The notes: a model not told the origin generated them from the sequence alone. Shown: positions 37,166 through 47,939, counted from the stretch's first letter. The stretch is DNA of 51,070 nucleotides from Gammaproteobacteria bacterium (GCA_009928645.1 SACH01000017.1:1-51070); one strand, 5' to 3'. A program made the numbers and translations.

Positions 37166-37549
37166 TCAGTCCGGATTCACAACCTCGGTGGCTGGTCTGT
37201 CAACGAGTTCAACGTAGGCCATCGGAGCGGCATCGCTAGAACGGTATCCACACTTAAGAATGCGCAAGTAACCGCCTGGACGGTCCTGATAACGCGGACC
37301 AAGTTCGTTGAAGAGTTTGGCAACAACCGCGTTATCGCGCAGCCGGGCGAAGGCAAGTCGGCGCTTATGGACGGAGTCTTCTTTAGCCAGAGTAATCAAT
37401 GGCTCCGCAACGCGCCGCAACTCTTTTGCCTTGGGAAGCGTAGTCTTGATAAGCTCGTGATGAAAAAGGGAATTTGCCATATTCTGGAACATGGCCCCTC
37501 GATGTGAGCTGGTACGATTGAGGTGCCTTCCGGCCTTACGATGACGCAT
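37166..37549 (-). CDS. rplQ: 50S ribosomal protein L17
   Basis: A large-subunit protein near the peptide exit tunnel. The 127-residue product starts [17 protein letters not shown] and contains [21 protein letters not shown], both typical of L17. It is the last gene of the alpha operon, 110 bases after rpoA, and is followed by the intrinsic terminator at 37107-37133. Confidence 0.98.
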   Translation of the reverse strand: MRHRKAGRHLNRTSSHRGAMFQNMANSLFHHELIKTTLPKAKELRRVAEPLITLAKEDSVHKRRLAFARLRDNAVVAKLFNELGPRYQDRPGGYLRILKCGYRSSDAAPMAYVELVDRPATEVVNPD

Positions 37550-37611
37550 GGGTGGTTACCTGAATCCAGACAGATGGCGCCCGTGGCGCACCTTATTCAT
37601 GTGTTAGGCTG

Positions 37612-37629
37612 CAACGAGAAATCTCGTTG
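37612..37629 (-). other. Stem-loop between rpoA and rplQ
   Basis: CAACGAG and CTCGTTG form a perfect seven-base-pair stem with a four-base loop in the 110-base rpoA-rplQ gap. No T-run follows, so an mRNA processing or attenuation element is more likely than a terminator. Confidence 0.5.
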
Positions 37630-37659
37630 GTTGCAAACGGTGACGTAATCAAGACCAAA

Positions 37660-38673
37660 TTATTTGATCGCTAATTCGTCGATATTTTCAGGGGGCCAAT
37701 TCTCCAAGCGGGAGCCTAGAGACAGGCCTCTCATGGCCAGAACATCCTTGATCTCGGTCAGTGACTTCTTACCCAGATTCGGCGTCTTCAGCAGTTCTAC
37801 CTCAGTGCGCTGGATCAAGTCTCCAATGAGATAGATATTTTCTGCCTTCAGGCAGTTCGCGGACCTGACAGTCAGTTCCAGATCGTCAACAGGGCGCAGT
37901 AGCATCGGATCGAACACGGGCTTTTCAGGTTCCAAGGAGGAACTCGCATCATCGTAGGACGTTCGCTCCAAAGCCACAAAGCTACCCAGTTGATCCCGCA
38001 GAATGGCGGCGGCCTGCTGAACGGCAGCCTTGGGATCAATCGTCCCGTTAGTCTCCAGATCAATGACCAAGCGATCAAGATCAGTTCGTTGTTCGACACG
38101 GGCAGATTGGACGTCGATCGCTACACGACGAATTGGGCTGAAGGAGGCATCCAAGGGGAGTTTACCAATGGGCCTATCTTCACCTCCTTCAAGTTCGCGC
38201 TGGGTAACGGGCTCGTACCCCCTGCCCCGCCGCACCGTGAGAACCATGCTCAGTTCCGTGTTCTCGGTTAAATGAGCAATCTCTAGATCCGGATTGGCGA
38301 TCTCCGCGCTATGGTCGAGGGCAATGTCAGCCGCGGTAATGGTCCCCGGCCCGGACTTGTGCAGCGTGTAGGTTGCTTCATCCTTGCCATGCAGACTGAT
38401 GGCCAATTCCTTTAGATTAAGCAGAATTTCGAGTACATCCTCGCGCACACCCTCCAGGGTAGTGTATTCATGAAGGATTCCTTGGATCTCAACCTCGGTG
38501 ACCGCGCAGCCAGACATGGAGGACAACAAAATCCGCCGTAGCGCATTACCGAGGGTATGCCCGAAACCGCGCTCAAGCGGCTCAAGGGAAATCCGGGCGT
38601 GACTTGGGCTTCCATCGACCGGATCAACCTTGACGATCCGCGGTTTGAGGAAGTCGCTGACAGCTTCAGGCAT
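37660..38673 (-). CDS. rpoA: RNA polymerase alpha subunit
   Basis: Forms the dimer that nucleates RNA polymerase assembly. The 337-residue protein has the N-terminal assembly domain ([20 protein letters not shown], residues 33-52) and the C-terminal DNA-contact domain ([20 protein letters not shown], then [21 protein letters not shown]). Length is normal. It lies between rpsD and rplQ as in other Gammaproteobacteria. Confidence 0.98.
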   Translation of the reverse strand: MPEAVSDFLKPRIVKVDPVDGSPSHARISLEPLERGFGHTLGNALRRILLSSMSGCAVTEVEIQGILHEYTTLEGVREDVLEILLNLKELAISLHGKDEATYTLHKSGPGTITAADIALDHSAEIANPDLEIAHLTENTELSMVLTVRRGRGYEPVTQRELEGGEDRPIGKLPLDASFSPIRRVAIDVQSARVEQRTDLDRLVIDLETNGTIDPKAAVQQAAAILRDQLGSFVALERTSYDDASSSLEPEKPVFDPMLLRPVDDLELTVRSANCLKAENIYLIGDLIQRTEVELLKTPNLGKKSLTEIKDVLAMRGLSLGSRLENWPPENIDELAIK

Positions 38674-38693
38674 GCAAAAACCCTCTCCTGTGC

Positions 38694-39314
38694 CTACTTG
38701 GAGTACAACTCAACGATCAATGACTCGTTGATATCGGCGGGGAGATCAGACCGATCAGGGATCCGGTTAAAAACCCCTTTCAGGGCCTTAGTGTCCACCT
38801 GAACCCAGTCCACAAAACCATACTGCTCTGCTAGAGCAAGGGCATTCTGCACCCGTACTTGCTTCTTGGCTTTTTCCCGCACCTCGATAACATCCGCCTC
38901 CTGCACCTGATAGGAGGAGATATTGAGGGTTTTTCCATTGACGAGAACACCCTTATGCGCGACGAGCTGACGGGCCTCCGCACGGGTGGAGCCGAAACCC
39001 ATGCGGAAAACGACATTGTCAAGTCGCCGTTCAAGGAGGCGGAGCAGATTCTCACCCGTAGCGCCTTTTTGCGAAGCCGCCAGAGTGTAATAATTACGGA
39101 ACTGCTTTTCCATAACACCATAGGTGCGGCGTACCTTTTGCTTTTCACGCAACTGCACGCCGTAGTCGGAGACCCGACGACGTCGATCACCTGCCTGACC
39201 CGGAGCCTTCTCCAGATTGCACTTGGTATCTATGGAACGTGCACGACTTTTAAGGGCGAGATCAACCCCTTCACGCCGTGCCTGCTTGCAGGTTGGACCT
39301 GTATACCTTGCCAT
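38694..39314 (-). CDS. rpsD: 30S ribosomal protein S4
   Basis: A primary 16S rRNA-binding protein and, in E. coli, translational repressor of the alpha operon. The 206-residue product starts [16 protein letters not shown] and has the S4 domain ([23 protein letters not shown] split across residues 94-116). It lies 23 bases after rpsK and 20 before rpoA. Confidence 0.98.
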   Translation of the reverse strand: MARYTGPTCKQARREGVDLALKSRARSIDTKCNLEKAPGQAGDRRRRVSDYGVQLREKQKVRRTYGVMEKQFRNYYTLAASQKGATGENLLRLLERRLDNVVFRMGFGSTRAEARQLVAHKGVLVNGKTLNISSYQVQEADVIEVREKAKKQVRVQNALALAEQYGFVDWVQVDTKALKGVFNRIPDRSDLPADINESLIVELYSK

Positions 39315-39337
39315 CTCGATTCCTACCTAACCGCGAC

Positions 39338-39727
39338 TTAGACGCGCCGCTTTTTGGGCGGGCGACAGCCATTATGGGGAATGGGGGTCACATCCTGTAT
39401 GCCGGTAATCTTAAACCCAGCATTATTCAGGGCGCGGACCGCGCTTTCACGGCCAGGGCCAGGTCCCTTGACATTGACATCAAGGTTCTTGACGCCATAC
39501 TCTTTTGCTGCCTGACCAGCGCGATCAGCTGCCACCTGGGCTGCAAAAGGGGTACTTTTTCTGGAACCACGGAAACCCGAACCACCGGAAGTGGCCCAAG
39601 CCAAGGCATTGCCTTGCCGGTCAGTGATAGTCACGATCGTGTTGTTAAAGGAAGCGTGGACATGGGCAATCCCATCAGCGACCTGACGCTTGACCTTCTT
39701 TTTGACATTGCGTGTCGGTTTTGCCAT
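39338..39727 (-). CDS. rpsK: 30S ribosomal protein S11
   Basis: A platform protein of the small subunit. The 129-residue product contains [20 protein letters not shown] and ends [13 protein letters not shown], the conserved S11 C-terminus. It lies between rpsM and rpsD in the alpha operon. Confidence 0.98.
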   Translation of the reverse strand: MAKPTRNVKKKVKRQVADGIAHVHASFNNTIVTITDRQGNALAWATSGGSGFRGSRKSTPFAAQVAADRAGQAAKEYGVKNLDVNVKGPGPGRESAVRALNNAGFKITGIQDVTPIPHNGCRPPKKRRV

Positions 39728-39758
39728 TAACTCTTACCGCAAAAAACGTAGTTCAGGA

Positions 39759-40115
39759 TCAGCGCTTGATAGGACGGCGAGGACCCTTCCGGGTTCTTGC
39801 GTTGGTGCGGGTACGTTGACCACGAACTGGAAGGCCTCGGCGGTGCCGTATGCCTCGGTTGCAGCCAAGGTCCATCAGCCTCTTGATATTCATGGAAACT
39901 TCACGACGCAAGTCACCTTCGACCGTGTACTTGGCAACTTCGGCGCGCAACTTGTCCACCTGCTCCTCGGACAATTCCTTCATTTGCAGGTTTTGGGCAA
40001 TGCCAGCGGCATCGCAGATAGCGGCCGCCCGAGTACGGCCCACACCATAGATCGCAGTCAAGGCGATCACGGCATGCTTCCTGTCAGGAATATTGACACC
40101 GGCAATACGGGCCAT
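39759..40115 (-). CDS. rpsM: 30S ribosomal protein S13
   Basis: A head protein that contacts the P-site tRNA and the inter-subunit bridge. The 118-residue product starts [20 protein letters not shown] and ends in the basic [17 protein letters not shown] tail, both typical of S13. It is the first gene of the alpha operon after rpmJ. Confidence 0.98.
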   Translation of the reverse strand: MARIAGVNIPDRKHAVIALTAIYGVGRTRAAAICDAAGIAQNLQMKELSEEQVDKLRAEVAKYTVEGDLRREVSMNIKRLMDLGCNRGIRHRRGLPVRGQRTRTNARTRKGPRRPIKR

Positions 40116-40148
40116 GCTCTTCTGTCTCCAAATCCACTTCAGCCAGGC

Positions 40149-40162
40149 GCGAGTAATCTCGC
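40149..40162 (-). other. Short palindrome between rpmJ and rpsM
   Basis: GCGAG-TAAT-CTCGC forms a five-base-pair hairpin in the 82-base rpmJ-rpsM gap, the junction between the spc and alpha operons. No T-run follows. Confidence 0.35.
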
Positions 40163-40197
40163 AGTTTAACAGTTATAAGCAAGGAGTCAACCAGCAA

Positions 40198-40311
40198 TCA
40201 ACCCTGACGCTGCTTATGCTTGGGATCCTTACAGATGACGCGAACGATACCGTTTCGCTTGATAATTTTGCAGTTTCGACAGATTTTCTTGACCGAAGCA
40301 CGTACTTTCAA
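40198..40311 (-). CDS. rpmJ: 50S ribosomal protein L36
   Basis: The smallest large-subunit protein. The 37-residue product begins [18 protein letters not shown] and ends [10 protein letters not shown]. It carries the zinc-ribbon residues (Cys11, Cys14, Cys27 and a following His), so it is the zinc-binding form. The start is a TTG at 40311, with GGAG seven bases upstream; no ATG exists at this position. It lies between secY and rpsM as usual. Confidence 0.93.
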   Translation of the reverse strand: MKVRASVKKICRNCKIIKRNGIVRVICKDPKHKQRQG

Positions 40312-40357
40312 TGTGGTTCTCCCATAATCGTACTGTGAAGGATGAGATCTTCGTGGT

Positions 40358-41710
40358 TTAGCGCATAAGGCCACCGCCAGGGGCCCTGAGGTTAGCTTTT
40401 TTCATCAGCCCCTCGTACTGGTGAGACATGAGGTGAGCTTGCACCTGGGCCATGAAATCCATCACCACCACAACCACAATTAGAAGGGATGTACCACCGA
40501 AGTAGAAAGGCACGTTCCAGCCAACGATGAGAAACTCAGGAATGAGACACACGGCGGTAATGTAAATGGCACCCGCGGCAGTGAGGCGCGTCATCACGCT
40601 ATCAATATAACGCGCCGTTTGCTCACCAGGTCGGATGCCAGGGATAAAAGCACCCGAGCGCTTGAGATTGTCTGCTGTTTCCTTCGCATTGAAGACGAGG
40701 GCAGTGTAGAAGAAACAGAAGAAGATGATGGCGAGTGAATAGGCAATTACGTAAACCGGCTCCCCCGGAGAGAGCTTACTGGTGATTTCCGCTATCCAGC
40801 GAGTATTTTCCGACTGGCCAAACCACTGCCCAAGCGTGCCAGGGAAGAGGATAATACTGGAAGCGAAGATCGGGGGGATTACCCCCGCCATGTTCAATTT
40901 AAGGGGTAGGTGCGTACTTTGGGCCGCCATGAGGCGCCTACCCTGCTGACGACGCGCATAATTGACCGTGATGCGCCTTTGGCCACGCTCGACAAAAACG
41001 ACAAATGCGGTTACACCCAATGCCAGGACGAAGAGTGCGAGCACCGCCAAAGCATTCATCTCCCCGGTACGTACCAGTTCCAAGGTGCCGCCAATCGCAG
41101 AGGGCAAGCCAGCAACGATACCAGCAAAAATAATGATGGAGATGCCATTACCAATTCCTCGCTCGGTAATCTGCTCCCCAAGCCACATCAGGAACATAGT
41201 ACCTGTGACCAGGGATACTGTGGCGGTAAAGACAAAGCCTAAACCACTCATGACAACGATTGAAGACCCGGCTACCGATTGCCCTTGCAAGGCAATCGAA
41301 ATACCAATAGCCTGAAACGTGGCTAGTCCGACCGTGCCGTACCGAGTGTATTGAGTGATCTTACGTCGCCCCGACTCACCCTCCTTCTTCAATTGCTCCA
41401 ATGCCGGAATGACAGAGGTCATGAGTTGGATGATGATCGAGGCGGAGATGTAGGGCATGATGCCTAAAGCAAAGAGGCTGGCACGCTCCAAGGCGCCACC
41501 CGAGAACATGTTAAACATGTCAAGAATGGAACCCTGATTCTGGTCGAAGAGTATGGCCAAGGCCTCCGGATTAACGCCAGGTACCGGTATAAAGGTACCT
41601 ATGCGGTATACCAGCAGGGCTCCCAACACAAACAGCAAACGCTGTCGTAACTCGGTTAATCGACCTAAGCCACCAAGGGCCTCAGTCATGGAAGACGTAC
41701 TCTTCGCCAT
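40358..41710 (-). CDS. secY: Protein translocase subunit SecY
   Basis: Forms the channel of the Sec translocon. The 450-residue protein has about ten membrane helices, the N-terminal [20 protein letters not shown], the plug region [20 protein letters not shown], and the C-terminal [14 protein letters not shown] tail. It lies in the spc operon between rplO and rpmJ, the conserved place. Confidence 0.98.
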   Translation of the reverse strand: MAKSTSSMTEALGGLGRLTELRQRLLFVLGALLVYRIGTFIPVPGVNPEALAILFDQNQGSILDMFNMFSGGALERASLFALGIMPYISASIIIQLMTSVIPALEQLKKEGESGRRKITQYTRYGTVGLATFQAIGISIALQGQSVAGSSIVVMSGLGFVFTATVSLVTGTMFLMWLGEQITERGIGNGISIIIFAGIVAGLPSAIGGTLELVRTGEMNALAVLALFVLALGVTAFVVFVERGQRRITVNYARRQQGRRLMAAQSTHLPLKLNMAGVIPPIFASSIILFPGTLGQWFGQSENTRWIAEITSKLSPGEPVYVIAYSLAIIFFCFFYTALVFNAKETADNLKRSGAFIPGIRPGEQTARYIDSVMTRLTAAGAIYITAVCLIPEFLIVGWNVPFYFGGTSLLIVVVVVMDFMAQVQAHLMSHQYEGLMKKANLRAPGGGLMR

Positions 41711-41727
41711 GTCGAATCTAACTCCGG

Positions 41728-42162
41728 TTAGGATTCGACGCTGCCACCGGCTGCCTCAATAGCAGCTCGGGCACCCTGGGTAACAGCCAGGCCACGGATC
41801 GTCAAAGGAACTTCGACCTTGCCCGTAGCAATGATCTTTACCTGACGTATCCCCGCGGCGATCAAACCGGCATTGCGCAGCGCCAGCAGGTCAACGACAG
41901 CGCCTTCCACATGCTTCAACTCGCTGAGCCTGATTTCATCGCTAGTGCGGCTGATGCGTGAACGAAAGCCAACCTTGGGCAAACGCCGTTGCAACGGCAT
42001 TTGGCCGCCTTCAAAACCTACCTTGTGAAAGCCACCGGCCCGGGACTTCTGGCCCTTATGACCACGTCCACCCGTCTTTCCCAGACCACTGCCGATTCCT
42101 CGTCCCGCGCGCTTGGGGGCCTTCTTAGCACCAGCCCCAGGAGTGAGTTCATTTAGGCGCAT
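41728..42162 (-). CDS. rplO: 50S ribosomal protein L15
   Basis: A large-subunit assembly protein. The product (144 residues from ATG 42162) starts [20 protein letters not shown] and has [20 protein letters not shown], typical of L15. I choose ATG 42162 because GAGGA lies eight bases upstream; the ATG at 42171 abuts the ribosome site. It overlaps the end of rpmD by 14 bases. Confidence 0.97.
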   Translation of the reverse strand: MRLNELTPGAGAKKAPKRAGRGIGSGLGKTGGRGHKGQKSRAGGFHKVGFEGGQMPLQRRLPKVGFRSRISRTSDEIRLSELKHVEGAVVDLLALRNAGLIAAGIRQVKIIATGKVEVPLTIRGLAVTQGARAAIEAAGGSVES

Positions 42163-42355
42163 TGACGGCATCCTCTACGACTTTGACCATGTAGTAGACC
42201 TTGTTAACCATACCGCGAGTGGCGGGGGTATCTTCCACGGCTACAACCTGATGCATACGACGCAACCCCAAACCCTTCACGCAGGCCTGATGGCTGGCAA
42301 GACGACCGTGTAGGCTTCTCACCAGGGTCACCATCATCATTTTTTTCTCATTCAT
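42149..42355 (-). CDS. rpmD: 50S ribosomal protein L30
   Basis: A 68-residue product with the L30 core [20 protein letters not shown] and [20 protein letters not shown]. It is a few residues longer than the usual 59-60, with Met codons at 1, 6, 7 and 8 all possible starts. It begins three bases after the rpsE stop and overlaps rplO. Confidence 0.95.
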   Translation of the reverse strand: MNEKKMMMVTLVRSLHGRLASHQACVKGLGLRRMHQVVAVEDTPATRGMVNKVYYMVKVVEDAVNAPK

Positions 42356-42358
42356 GGC

Positions 42359-42865
42359 TCACCCCAGAATTTCGTCGATGGTTTTGCCACGTTTGGCCGC
42401 GACAGCTTGAGCGTCCGTCATCGTGCGCAAGCCATTAATCGTGGCGATGACGACATTCATAGCGTTATTGGTGCCGATACATTTGGCCAAAACATTTTGC
42501 ACGCCAAGCACTTCAAAGACGGCGCGCATGGCACCACCGGCAATGATTCCCGTACCGTCCGAGGCAGGTTGCATGAAAACTTTTGCTGCCCCATGCCGGC
42601 CATTGATCGGGTACTGCAAGGTCGTGCCGTTGAGACGAACATCAACCATATTCTTTCGAGCACTTTCCATGGCCTTCTGAATGGCAATAGGGACTTCGCG
42701 GGCCTTACCAGTCCCATAACCAACGCGACCTTTGCCGTCACCAACCACTGTCAGTGCAGAAAAACCGAATTGTCGTCCACCCTTCACCACTTTCGCTACC
42801 CGGCGTACACCGACCAGCTTTTCGAGAAATTCATCGCCTTCCGGCTTGGGATTATAATTTGACAT
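42359..42865 (-). CDS. rpsE: 30S ribosomal protein S5
   Basis: Shapes the mRNA entry channel and affects decoding accuracy. The 168-residue product contains [19 protein letters not shown], the double-stranded RNA-binding stretch of S5, and [18 protein letters not shown]. It lies between rplR and rpmD in the spc operon. Confidence 0.98.
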   Translation of the reverse strand: MSNYNPKPEGDEFLEKLVGVRRVAKVVKGGRQFGFSALTVVGDGKGRVGYGTGKAREVPIAIQKAMESARKNMVDVRLNGTTLQYPINGRHGAAKVFMQPASDGTGIIAGGAMRAVFEVLGVQNVLAKCIGTNNAMNVVIATINGLRTMTDAQAVAAKRGKTIDEILG

Positions 42866-42875
42866 GGATTAGCCC

Positions 42876-43238
42876 CTAGAATTGCAGACCGCCTTCACGC
42901 GCGGCATCAGCAAGCGCCTTAACACGCCCGTGGTAGCTAAAGCCCGAGCGATCAAAAGCCACTTTTTCCACACCCGCAGCCTTGGCGCGCTCGGCAATGG
43001 CCGTTCCCACGACAGTTGCGGAAGCAGAATTACCTGAATGGCCGCTAAGCATGGCCCGTAGCGATTTATCGAGCGTCGAGGCGGAAGCAACCACCATGTC
43101 GCCAGACGCACCGGGAGCGATGACCTGTGCGTAAATATGTTGGGGGGTGCGATACACGCAGAGTCTGAACACACCCAATTCGCGGATTTTGGCGCGACCG
43201 CGTGCGGAGCGCCGGAGACGAGCTTGCTTCTTTTCCAT
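42876..43238 (-). CDS. rplR: 50S ribosomal protein L18
   Basis: Binds 5S rRNA with L5 and L25. The 120-residue product starts [20 protein letters not shown] and ends [14 protein letters not shown], as in the family. ATG 43238 is preceded by a GGGGG-type purine run; a TTG two codons upstream is unlikely. Confidence 0.97.
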   Translation of the reverse strand: MEKKQARLRRSARGRAKIRELGVFRLCVYRTPQHIYAQVIAPGASGDMVVASASTLDKSLRAMLSGHSGNSASATVVGTAIAERAKAAGVEKVAFDRSGFSYHGRVKALADAAREGGLQF

Positions 43239-43249
43239 CACCAAACCCC

Positions 43250-43795
43250 CTACTTCTTCTTCGTCTTCTTGGTTTCTTTACGCAGCACCTGCTCCGCCGC
43301 ATACCTAACGCCTTTACCCTTGTAGGGCTCGGGGGGGCGAAATGCGCGAATTTCCGATGCGACCTGGCCGACTTGCTGCTTATCGGCACCCGCAACCAGG
43401 ATTTCGGTTTGGGTGGGGGTGGTGATTGTGATCCCTTGCGGGACCTCGTAATTAATGGGATGCGAGTATCCCAGACTCAGATTCAGAATCTTACCTTGAG
43501 ATTGAGCACGATAACCGACACCGATCAGTGTCATACGCTTTTCAAATCCGGTGGAACAGCCAACCACCATATTATTGACCAATGCACGCGTGGTTCCCGC
43601 TTGTGCCCAGGCCTCTTTACTCGCAGAATCCAGCGGAGAGACCTTGAGAAGATCTCCTTCTTGGACGATCTGAACCAAGGGGTGCAGGTTCCAGGTCATG
43701 GCGCCTTTGGCCCCCTTGACCAAGAGAGCTTGGCCTGCAATCTCGACGACGATCCCCTTTGGGACCGTGATCGGAGCCTTTGCAATACGTGACAT
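43250..43795 (-). CDS. rplF: 50S ribosomal protein L6
   Basis: A large-subunit protein near the GTPase-associated centre. The 181-residue product has two similar domains, begins [19 protein letters not shown], and has the C-terminal motif [20 protein letters not shown]. The tail ends in a Lys/Thr-rich run. It lies between rpsH and rplR. Confidence 0.98.
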   Translation of the reverse strand: MSRIAKAPITVPKGIVVEIAGQALLVKGAKGAMTWNLHPLVQIVQEGDLLKVSPLDSASKEAWAQAGTTRALVNNMVVGCSTGFEKRMTLIGVGYRAQSQGKILNLSLGYSHPINYEVPQGITITTPTQTEILVAGADKQQVGQVASEIRAFRPPEPYKGKGVRYAAEQVLRKETKKTKKK

Positions 43796-43812
43796 GATGC
43801 AAGTTCCTCCCG

Positions 43813-44208
43813 TCAGGCCACAGTGGCGATGATTTCGCCACCGAAGCCAGCCTTACGTGCCGCACGATCGCTCATCAGACCCTGGGAGGTAGAAACGATA
43901 GCCACTCCTAACCCACCCCGAACGACCGGCAATTCGTCTTTTCCGCGATAAATGCGCAAACCAGGCCGGGATACCCGCCGAATATGCTCAATGACGGGTT
44001 TGCCACGATAGTACTTCAGCTTTATCACCAGTTCAGGCTTGACGCCATTCGCTTCGAGGGCGACATCCGCTAGATAACCTTCATCTTTCAGAAGGTTGGC
44101 TATGGCAATCTTCTGCTTGGAGAAAGGCATCGAAATAGTGACCTTACCCCTGATTTGTCCATTGCGGATTCGTGTCAACATATCCGCAATCGGATCCGAC
44201 ATACTCAT
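43813..44208 (-). CDS. rpsH: 30S ribosomal protein S8
   Basis: Central-domain 16S rRNA-binding protein; in E. coli it represses translation of the spc operon. The 131-residue product starts [18 protein letters not shown] and ends [20 protein letters not shown]. Unusually for this operon, 154 bases separate it from rpsN; that gap holds a likely promoter and an inverted repeat. Confidence 0.98.
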   Translation of the reverse strand: MSMSDPIADMLTRIRNGQIRGKVTISMPFSKQKIAIANLLKDEGYLADVALEANGVKPELVIKLKYYRGKPVIEHIRRVSRPGLRIYRGKDELPVVRGGLGVAIVSTSQGLMSDRAARKAGFGGEIIATVA

Positions 44209-44297
44209 GCTTGACTCCGTGGGGTCAGGCCACCTTGAGGGGTGCGATACCCGGTGAAAGAAGGGATGCCAGCTAACCCTGCCAGCAAATAGAAAAT

Positions 44298-44306
44298 ATT
44301 ATAGCA
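44298..44306 (-). promoter_or_regulatory. Extended -10 promoter ahead of rpsH
   Basis: On the minus strand TGC-TATAAT (44306-44298) is a perfect -10 with the TGn extension. It lies 90 bases before the rpsH start, inside the otherwise compact spc operon. No good -35 is present, as is usual for extended -10 promoters. Confidence 0.6.
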
Positions 44307-44312
44307 ACTCAG

Positions 44313-44340
44313 CGCTGTAGCTTCGACGGCTTATACAGCG
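44313..44340 (-). repeat. Inverted repeat next to the rpsH promoter
   Basis: CGCTGTA (44313-44319) and TACAGCG (44334-44340) are perfect inverted copies with a 14-base spacer. They lie just upstream of the -10 box at 44298-44303 and would overlap the -35 region. The repeat may be an operator or an RNA stem-loop in readthrough mRNA. Confidence 0.6.
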
Positions 44341-44362
44341 TACCACCAGACAGAAGCATGGG

Positions 44363-44668
44363 TTACCAACTGGCCTTGACCAAACCAGGTACGTCACCCC
44401 GCATGGCAGCTTGGCGCAGCATGTTTCGGCTTAGCCCAAATTTGCGGTAAACGGCATGAGGACGGCCGCTGACCCGGCACCTACGCATCTGCCGGGTCGG
44501 GCTGGCATCGCGCGGAAGTTTCTGTAACTGCAACAAGGCAGTGTCGATTTGTTCGTTGCTGGCGCCCCGGTCATTGATAATGGCCTTTAGGGCAGAGCGC
44601 TTGCTCGCAAAACGGTTTTCGATCTTGGCGCGCTTGACGTCGCGAGCCACCATGCTTTTCTTCGCCAT
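44363..44668 (-). CDS. rpsN: 30S ribosomal protein S14
   Basis: A head protein of the small subunit. The 101-residue product starts [20 protein letters not shown] and ends [17 protein letters not shown]. It lacks the zinc-binding Cys pairs of the short form, so it is the long, zinc-independent type. It lies ten bases after rplE (stop 44678). Confidence 0.98.
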   Translation of the reverse strand: MAKKSMVARDVKRAKIENRFASKRSALKAIINDRGASNEQIDTALLQLQKLPRDASPTRQMRRCRVSGRPHAVYRKFGLSRNMLRQAAMRGDVPGLVKASW

Positions 44669-44677
44669 AAGTTCTGC

Positions 44678-45217
44678 TCAGGTCCGGAAAGGAAACTTGA
44701 AGGCCTCGAGAAGCGCGCGTCCTTCTTCATTGGAACGGGCGCTGGTCGTAATGGTAATGTCAAGACCACGCAGGGCATCGATCTTGTCATAGTCAATTTC
44801 AGGGAAGATGATCTGCTCCTTGACGCCGAGGCTATAGTTACCCTGACCATCAAACGCCTTAGGGCTTAATCCACGAAAATCGCGGATTCGTGGAATGGCA
44901 ACATTGATCAGACGGTCTAGGAATTCGTACATACGCTCGCGTCTGAGGGTCACTTTACAGCCAACGGGCCAGCCTTCGCGGATCTTGAAGGCCGCAACGG
45001 ACTTCCGGGCATGGGTGACGATCGGCTTTTGACCTGAAATAGCGGTCAGGTCGCGCACGGCATGATCCATGATCTTTTTGTCGGCGACGGCCTCGCCCAC
45101 TCCCATGTTGAGAGTGATCTTTGTAATCCGTGGCACTTGCATGACGGTCGCGTAGTCAAACCGCTCCTTGAGCAGCCCGACAATATTTTCCTGATACTCG
45201 GTTTGCAATCTGGACAT
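44678..45217 (-). CDS. rplE: 50S ribosomal protein L5
   Basis: Binds 5S rRNA and the P-site tRNA. The 179-residue product contains [20 protein letters not shown] and [20 protein letters not shown], both characteristic. In E. coli the S8 repressor site lies near this gene's start; I did not identify such a fold here. It lies between rplX and rpsN. Confidence 0.98.
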   Translation of the reverse strand: MSRLQTEYQENIVGLLKERFDYATVMQVPRITKITLNMGVGEAVADKKIMDHAVRDLTAISGQKPIVTHARKSVAAFKIREGWPVGCKVTLRRERMYEFLDRLINVAIPRIRDFRGLSPKAFDGQGNYSLGVKEQIIFPEIDYDKIDALRGLDITITTSARSNEEGRALLEAFKFPFRT

Positions 45218-45228
45218 GGCTTACTTAC

Positions 45229-45546
45229 TCAAACGTCGACTACTTCGCCGGTGGACTTGAAGACGCGCACCTTGCGACCATCCTCAAGTACCTTGAAGCC
45301 GATACGATCTGGCCCGCCCTTGACCGGATTAAAGAGGCCAACATTAGATATGTCTAATGGCATCTCTTTACTGACAATACCGCCAGAAATCCCTCGTTGT
45401 GGGTTGGGCTTCTGATGCTTTCGCGCGATATTGACGTTTTCGACGATGACCTGATGGCCATCGACGACGCGCAGTACCGTGCCCCGCGAACCCTTGTCTT
45501 TTCCCGTCAGGACGACGACATCGTCCCCCTTTCTGATCTTGCGCAT
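45229..45546 (-). CDS. rplX: 50S ribosomal protein L24
   Basis: An early assembly initiator of the large subunit. The 105-residue product starts [20 protein letters not shown] with the KOW motif, and contains [17 protein letters not shown]. It lies between rplN and rplE. Confidence 0.98.
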   Translation of the reverse strand: MRKIRKGDDVVVLTGKDKGSRGTVLRVVDGHQVIVENVNIARKHQKPNPQRGISGGIVSKEMPLDISNVGLFNPVKGGPDRIGFKVLEDGRKVRVFKSTGEVVDV

Positions 45547-45558
45547 GGTCCTATTACC

Positions 45559-45927
45559 TCATAGAACTTCGGGAGCGAGTGAGATGATCTTCATAAACTT
45601 CTCACCGCGCAGTTCCCGGGTGACCGGACCAAAGATACGGGTCCCGATCGGCTGTAACTGATTGTTCAACAGCACGGCCGCATTACCGTCGAATCGGATA
45701 AGGGAACCATCCGGACGCCTAACACCGGCAGCAGTGCGAACCACCACCGCATTGTAGACATCACCCTTCTTCACCTTGCCGCGGGGTATGGCGTCCTTTA
45801 CGGCTACCTTGATGATATCGCCGATGCTTGCATAGTGCCGATGCGAGCCGCCGAGCACCTTGATGCACTGCACGCGCTTTGCGCCACTATTGTCGGCAAC
45901 GCCCAGATTGGTTTGCATCTGAATCAT
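45559..45927 (-). CDS. rplN: 50S ribosomal protein L14
   Basis: An inter-subunit bridge protein. The 122-residue product starts [20 protein letters not shown] and ends [16 protein letters not shown], the normal L14 form. It follows rpsQ by 78 bases, the usual junction of the S10 and spc operons. Confidence 0.98.
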   Translation of the reverse strand: MIQMQTNLGVADNSGAKRVQCIKVLGGSHRHYASIGDIIKVAVKDAIPRGKVKKGDVYNAVVVRTAAGVRRPDGSLIRFDGNAAVLLNNQLQPIGTRIFGPVTRELRGEKFMKIISLAPEVL

Positions 45928-46005
45928 TGTCTTATTCCTGAAAAGTCACGCCCAGCGCGGGGGAGCCCCGAAGAACCCTCCCGGCATCGGCAAAATTCGG
46001 CGCAA

Positions 46006-46266
46006 TCAGCGAGCCTTCTCCACCACCTGGAGTAACCGCCAGGACTTGGTCTTGGAGATAGGCCGACACTGTTCCACGGTTACCCAGTCACCTTTACCAC
46101 AGACATTGGCCTCGTCATGGGCATGGATCTTGGTCGATCGGCGAATGAACTTACCATAGAGAGGATGCTTGACACGCCGCTCAACCAACACCGTAATGGT
46201 CTTGTCCATGGCGTCACTGACAACACGACCGGTCAATGTCCGGTTGGCCTTGGCTTCCTCGTTCAT
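46006..46266 (-). CDS. rpsQ: 30S ribosomal protein S17
   Basis: A primary 16S rRNA-binding protein. The 86-residue product has [20 protein letters not shown] and [19 protein letters not shown], typical of S17. It shares one base with the rpmC stop (TGATG), so translation is coupled. It is the last gene of the S10 operon. Confidence 0.98.
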   Translation of the reverse strand: MNEEAKANRTLTGRVVSDAMDKTITVLVERRVKHPLYGKFIRRSTKIHAHDEANVCGKGDWVTVEQCRPISKTKSWRLLQVVEKAR

Positions 46267-46460
46267 CAGCGGTCCGCCTTCATCTCGGTTAGAACAGTCT
46301 TAATCCGCGCGATATTGCGCCGCCCGGCCTTCATCTCGGAGGGGCGGGTTAATTGCCCGACACCCCGCTGCATGCGCAGATTGAACTGCTCTCTCAGTAA
46401 TTCATGCAGTTGCTTTTCGAGCTCGGCCGCGCTCTGTTGTCTCAGGTCGCTTGCCTTCAT
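46266..46460 (-). CDS. rpmC: 50S ribosomal protein L29
   Basis: A small two-helix protein at the exit tunnel. The 64-residue product starts [20 protein letters not shown] and contains [19 protein letters not shown] 46460 shares one base with the rplP stop; a GTG one codon upstream is possible but not needed. Confidence 0.97.
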   Translation of the reverse strand: MKASDLRQQSAAELEKQLHELLREQFNLRMQRGVGQLTRPSEMKAGRRNIARIKTVLTEMKADR

Positions 46461-46873
46461 CACATTATCGTCCGCTTGCTAAAGGTGGTCTGAATGGGCA
46501 GTTTGGCCGCGGCAAGGGCAAAGGCCTCACGGGCGAGTTCCTCGCTTACGCCTTCGATCTCGTAAAGCATCCGCCCCGGCTGAATCTGCGCGACCCAGTA
46601 TTCCACGCTGCCCTTACCAGAACCCATGCGAACTTCTAGGGGTTTCTTGGTAATAGGCTTGTCTGGAAACACCCGAATCCAGATCTTGCCCCCACGCTTA
46701 ACCTTTCGTGTGATGGTACGACGAGCAGCCTCAATCTGCCGCGCCGTTATCCGGCCGCGGCCAATAGCCTTTAGGCCATACTCGCCAAAGCTTACATCAC
46801 AGCCGGTCAATGCTAGGCCACGATTGCGATCTTTGTGGAGCTTACGAAATTTGGTGCGCTTTGGTTGCAGCAT
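46460..46873 (-). CDS. rplP: 50S ribosomal protein L16
   Basis: Positions the A-site tRNA. The 137-residue product starts [20 protein letters not shown] and has [20 protein letters not shown], typical of L16. It begins three bases after the rpsC stop and its own stop overlaps the rpmC start. Confidence 0.98.
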   Translation of the reverse strand: MLQPKRTKFRKLHKDRNRGLALTGCDVSFGEYGLKAIGRGRITARQIEAARRTITRKVKRGGKIWIRVFPDKPITKKPLEVRMGSGKGSVEYWVAQIQPGRMLYEIEGVSEELAREAFALAAAKLPIQTTFSKRTIM

Positions 46874-46876
46874 GGG

Positions 46877-47572
46877 TTAACCCCTCCGGGTGGCAGGCTT
46901 GGGGCCACGGGCAGGTTTAGCGGGAGTTTCCTCCACCACCTGGCCGGGAAAGACCTCGCCCTTGAATATCCACACCTTAACGCCAAGCACGCCATAGGTG
47001 GTATGTGCTTCAGCGATACCGTAATCAATGTCAGCCCGCAGGGTGTGCAAAGGCACTCGGCCTTCGCGATACCACTCGCTGCGCGCAATCTCGGCACCGT
47101 TCAGGCGGCCGCCGATGTTGACCTTAATTCCCCCGGCCCCGAGGCGCATGGCATTCTGGACCGCACGCTTCATCGCACGACGGAACATGATGCGCTTTTC
47201 GAGTTGCTGAGCAATGCTCTCGGCAACCAATTGAGCATCTAGCTCGGGCTTGCGGATTTCCTCGATGCTGAGGTGAACCGGCACGCCCATCCGGTCGGAT
47301 ACTTCCTTGCGCAGTTTATCGATATCCTCACCCTTCTTGCCAATCACCACACCCGGACGGGCGGTATGGATGGTGATATGTGCATTGTTGGCGGGACGGT
47401 CAATCTGGATCCGGCTGACCGAGGCCTGCGACAATTTCTTGCGGAGAAAGTCACGCACCTGCATATCCGTATTTAGCAAGTCCGGGAAATGTTTGGAATC
47501 AGCGTACCACTTGGAGGTCCAGTCCTTGACGATCCCCAGGCGAATGCCGGTCGGATGAATTTTATGACCCAT
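46877..47572 (-). CDS. rpsC: 30S ribosomal protein S3
   Basis: A head protein lining the mRNA entry. The 231-residue product starts [20 protein letters not shown] and has the KH domain ([20 protein letters not shown]). The C-terminus is a Pro/Lys/Arg-rich tail. ATG 47572 matches the family start; earlier in-frame starts overlap rplV. Confidence 0.98.
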   Translation of the reverse strand: MGHKIHPTGIRLGIVKDWTSKWYADSKHFPDLLNTDMQVRDFLRKKLSQASVSRIQIDRPANNAHITIHTARPGVVIGKKGEDIDKLRKEVSDRMGVPVHLSIEEIRKPELDAQLVAESIAQQLEKRIMFRRAMKRAVQNAMRLGAGGIKVNIGGRLNGAEIARSEWYREGRVPLHTLRADIDYGIAEAHTTYGVLGVKVWIFKGEVFPGQVVEETPAKPARGPKPATRRG

Positions 47573-47591
47573 GCTGGCTTCTCTTTGCGCG

Positions 47592-47924
47592 TCAGGCTTC
47601 GGCAACGGTCACAGTGATGTGACTGGTCCTTTTGGTGATCCGGTTAGCACGGCCCTTGGCTCGTGGGCGAATGCGTTTCATGCTCTGCCCTTCATTCACC
47701 TGGACCGCCATAACCTTGAGTACGTCCACGTCAGCGCCCGCGTTGTTTTCGGCGTTGGCGATTGCGGACTCCAAGACCTTCTTAACTAAGCCGGCACCCT
47801 TCTTGGTGCTGAAACTCAGAAGGTTAAGAGCCGATTCCACCCGCAACCCGCGGATTTGATCGGCCACTAGGCGCGCTTTCTGAGCGGAGATGCGCGCCAT
47901 TTTTAGTGTTGCTTCAGCCTGCAT
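47592..47924 (-). CDS. rplV: 50S ribosomal protein L22
   Basis: Lines the peptide exit tunnel. The 110-residue product has [20 protein letters not shown] and the tunnel hairpin [20 protein letters not shown], both conserved. It lies between rpsS and rpsC. Confidence 0.98.
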   Translation of the reverse strand: MQAEATLKMARISAQKARLVADQIRGLRVESALNLLSFSTKKGAGLVKKVLESAIANAENNAGADVDVLKVMAVQVNEGQSMKRIRPRAKGRANRITKRTSHITVTVAEA

Positions 47925-47939
47925 GTTTTAGTCCTCGAC

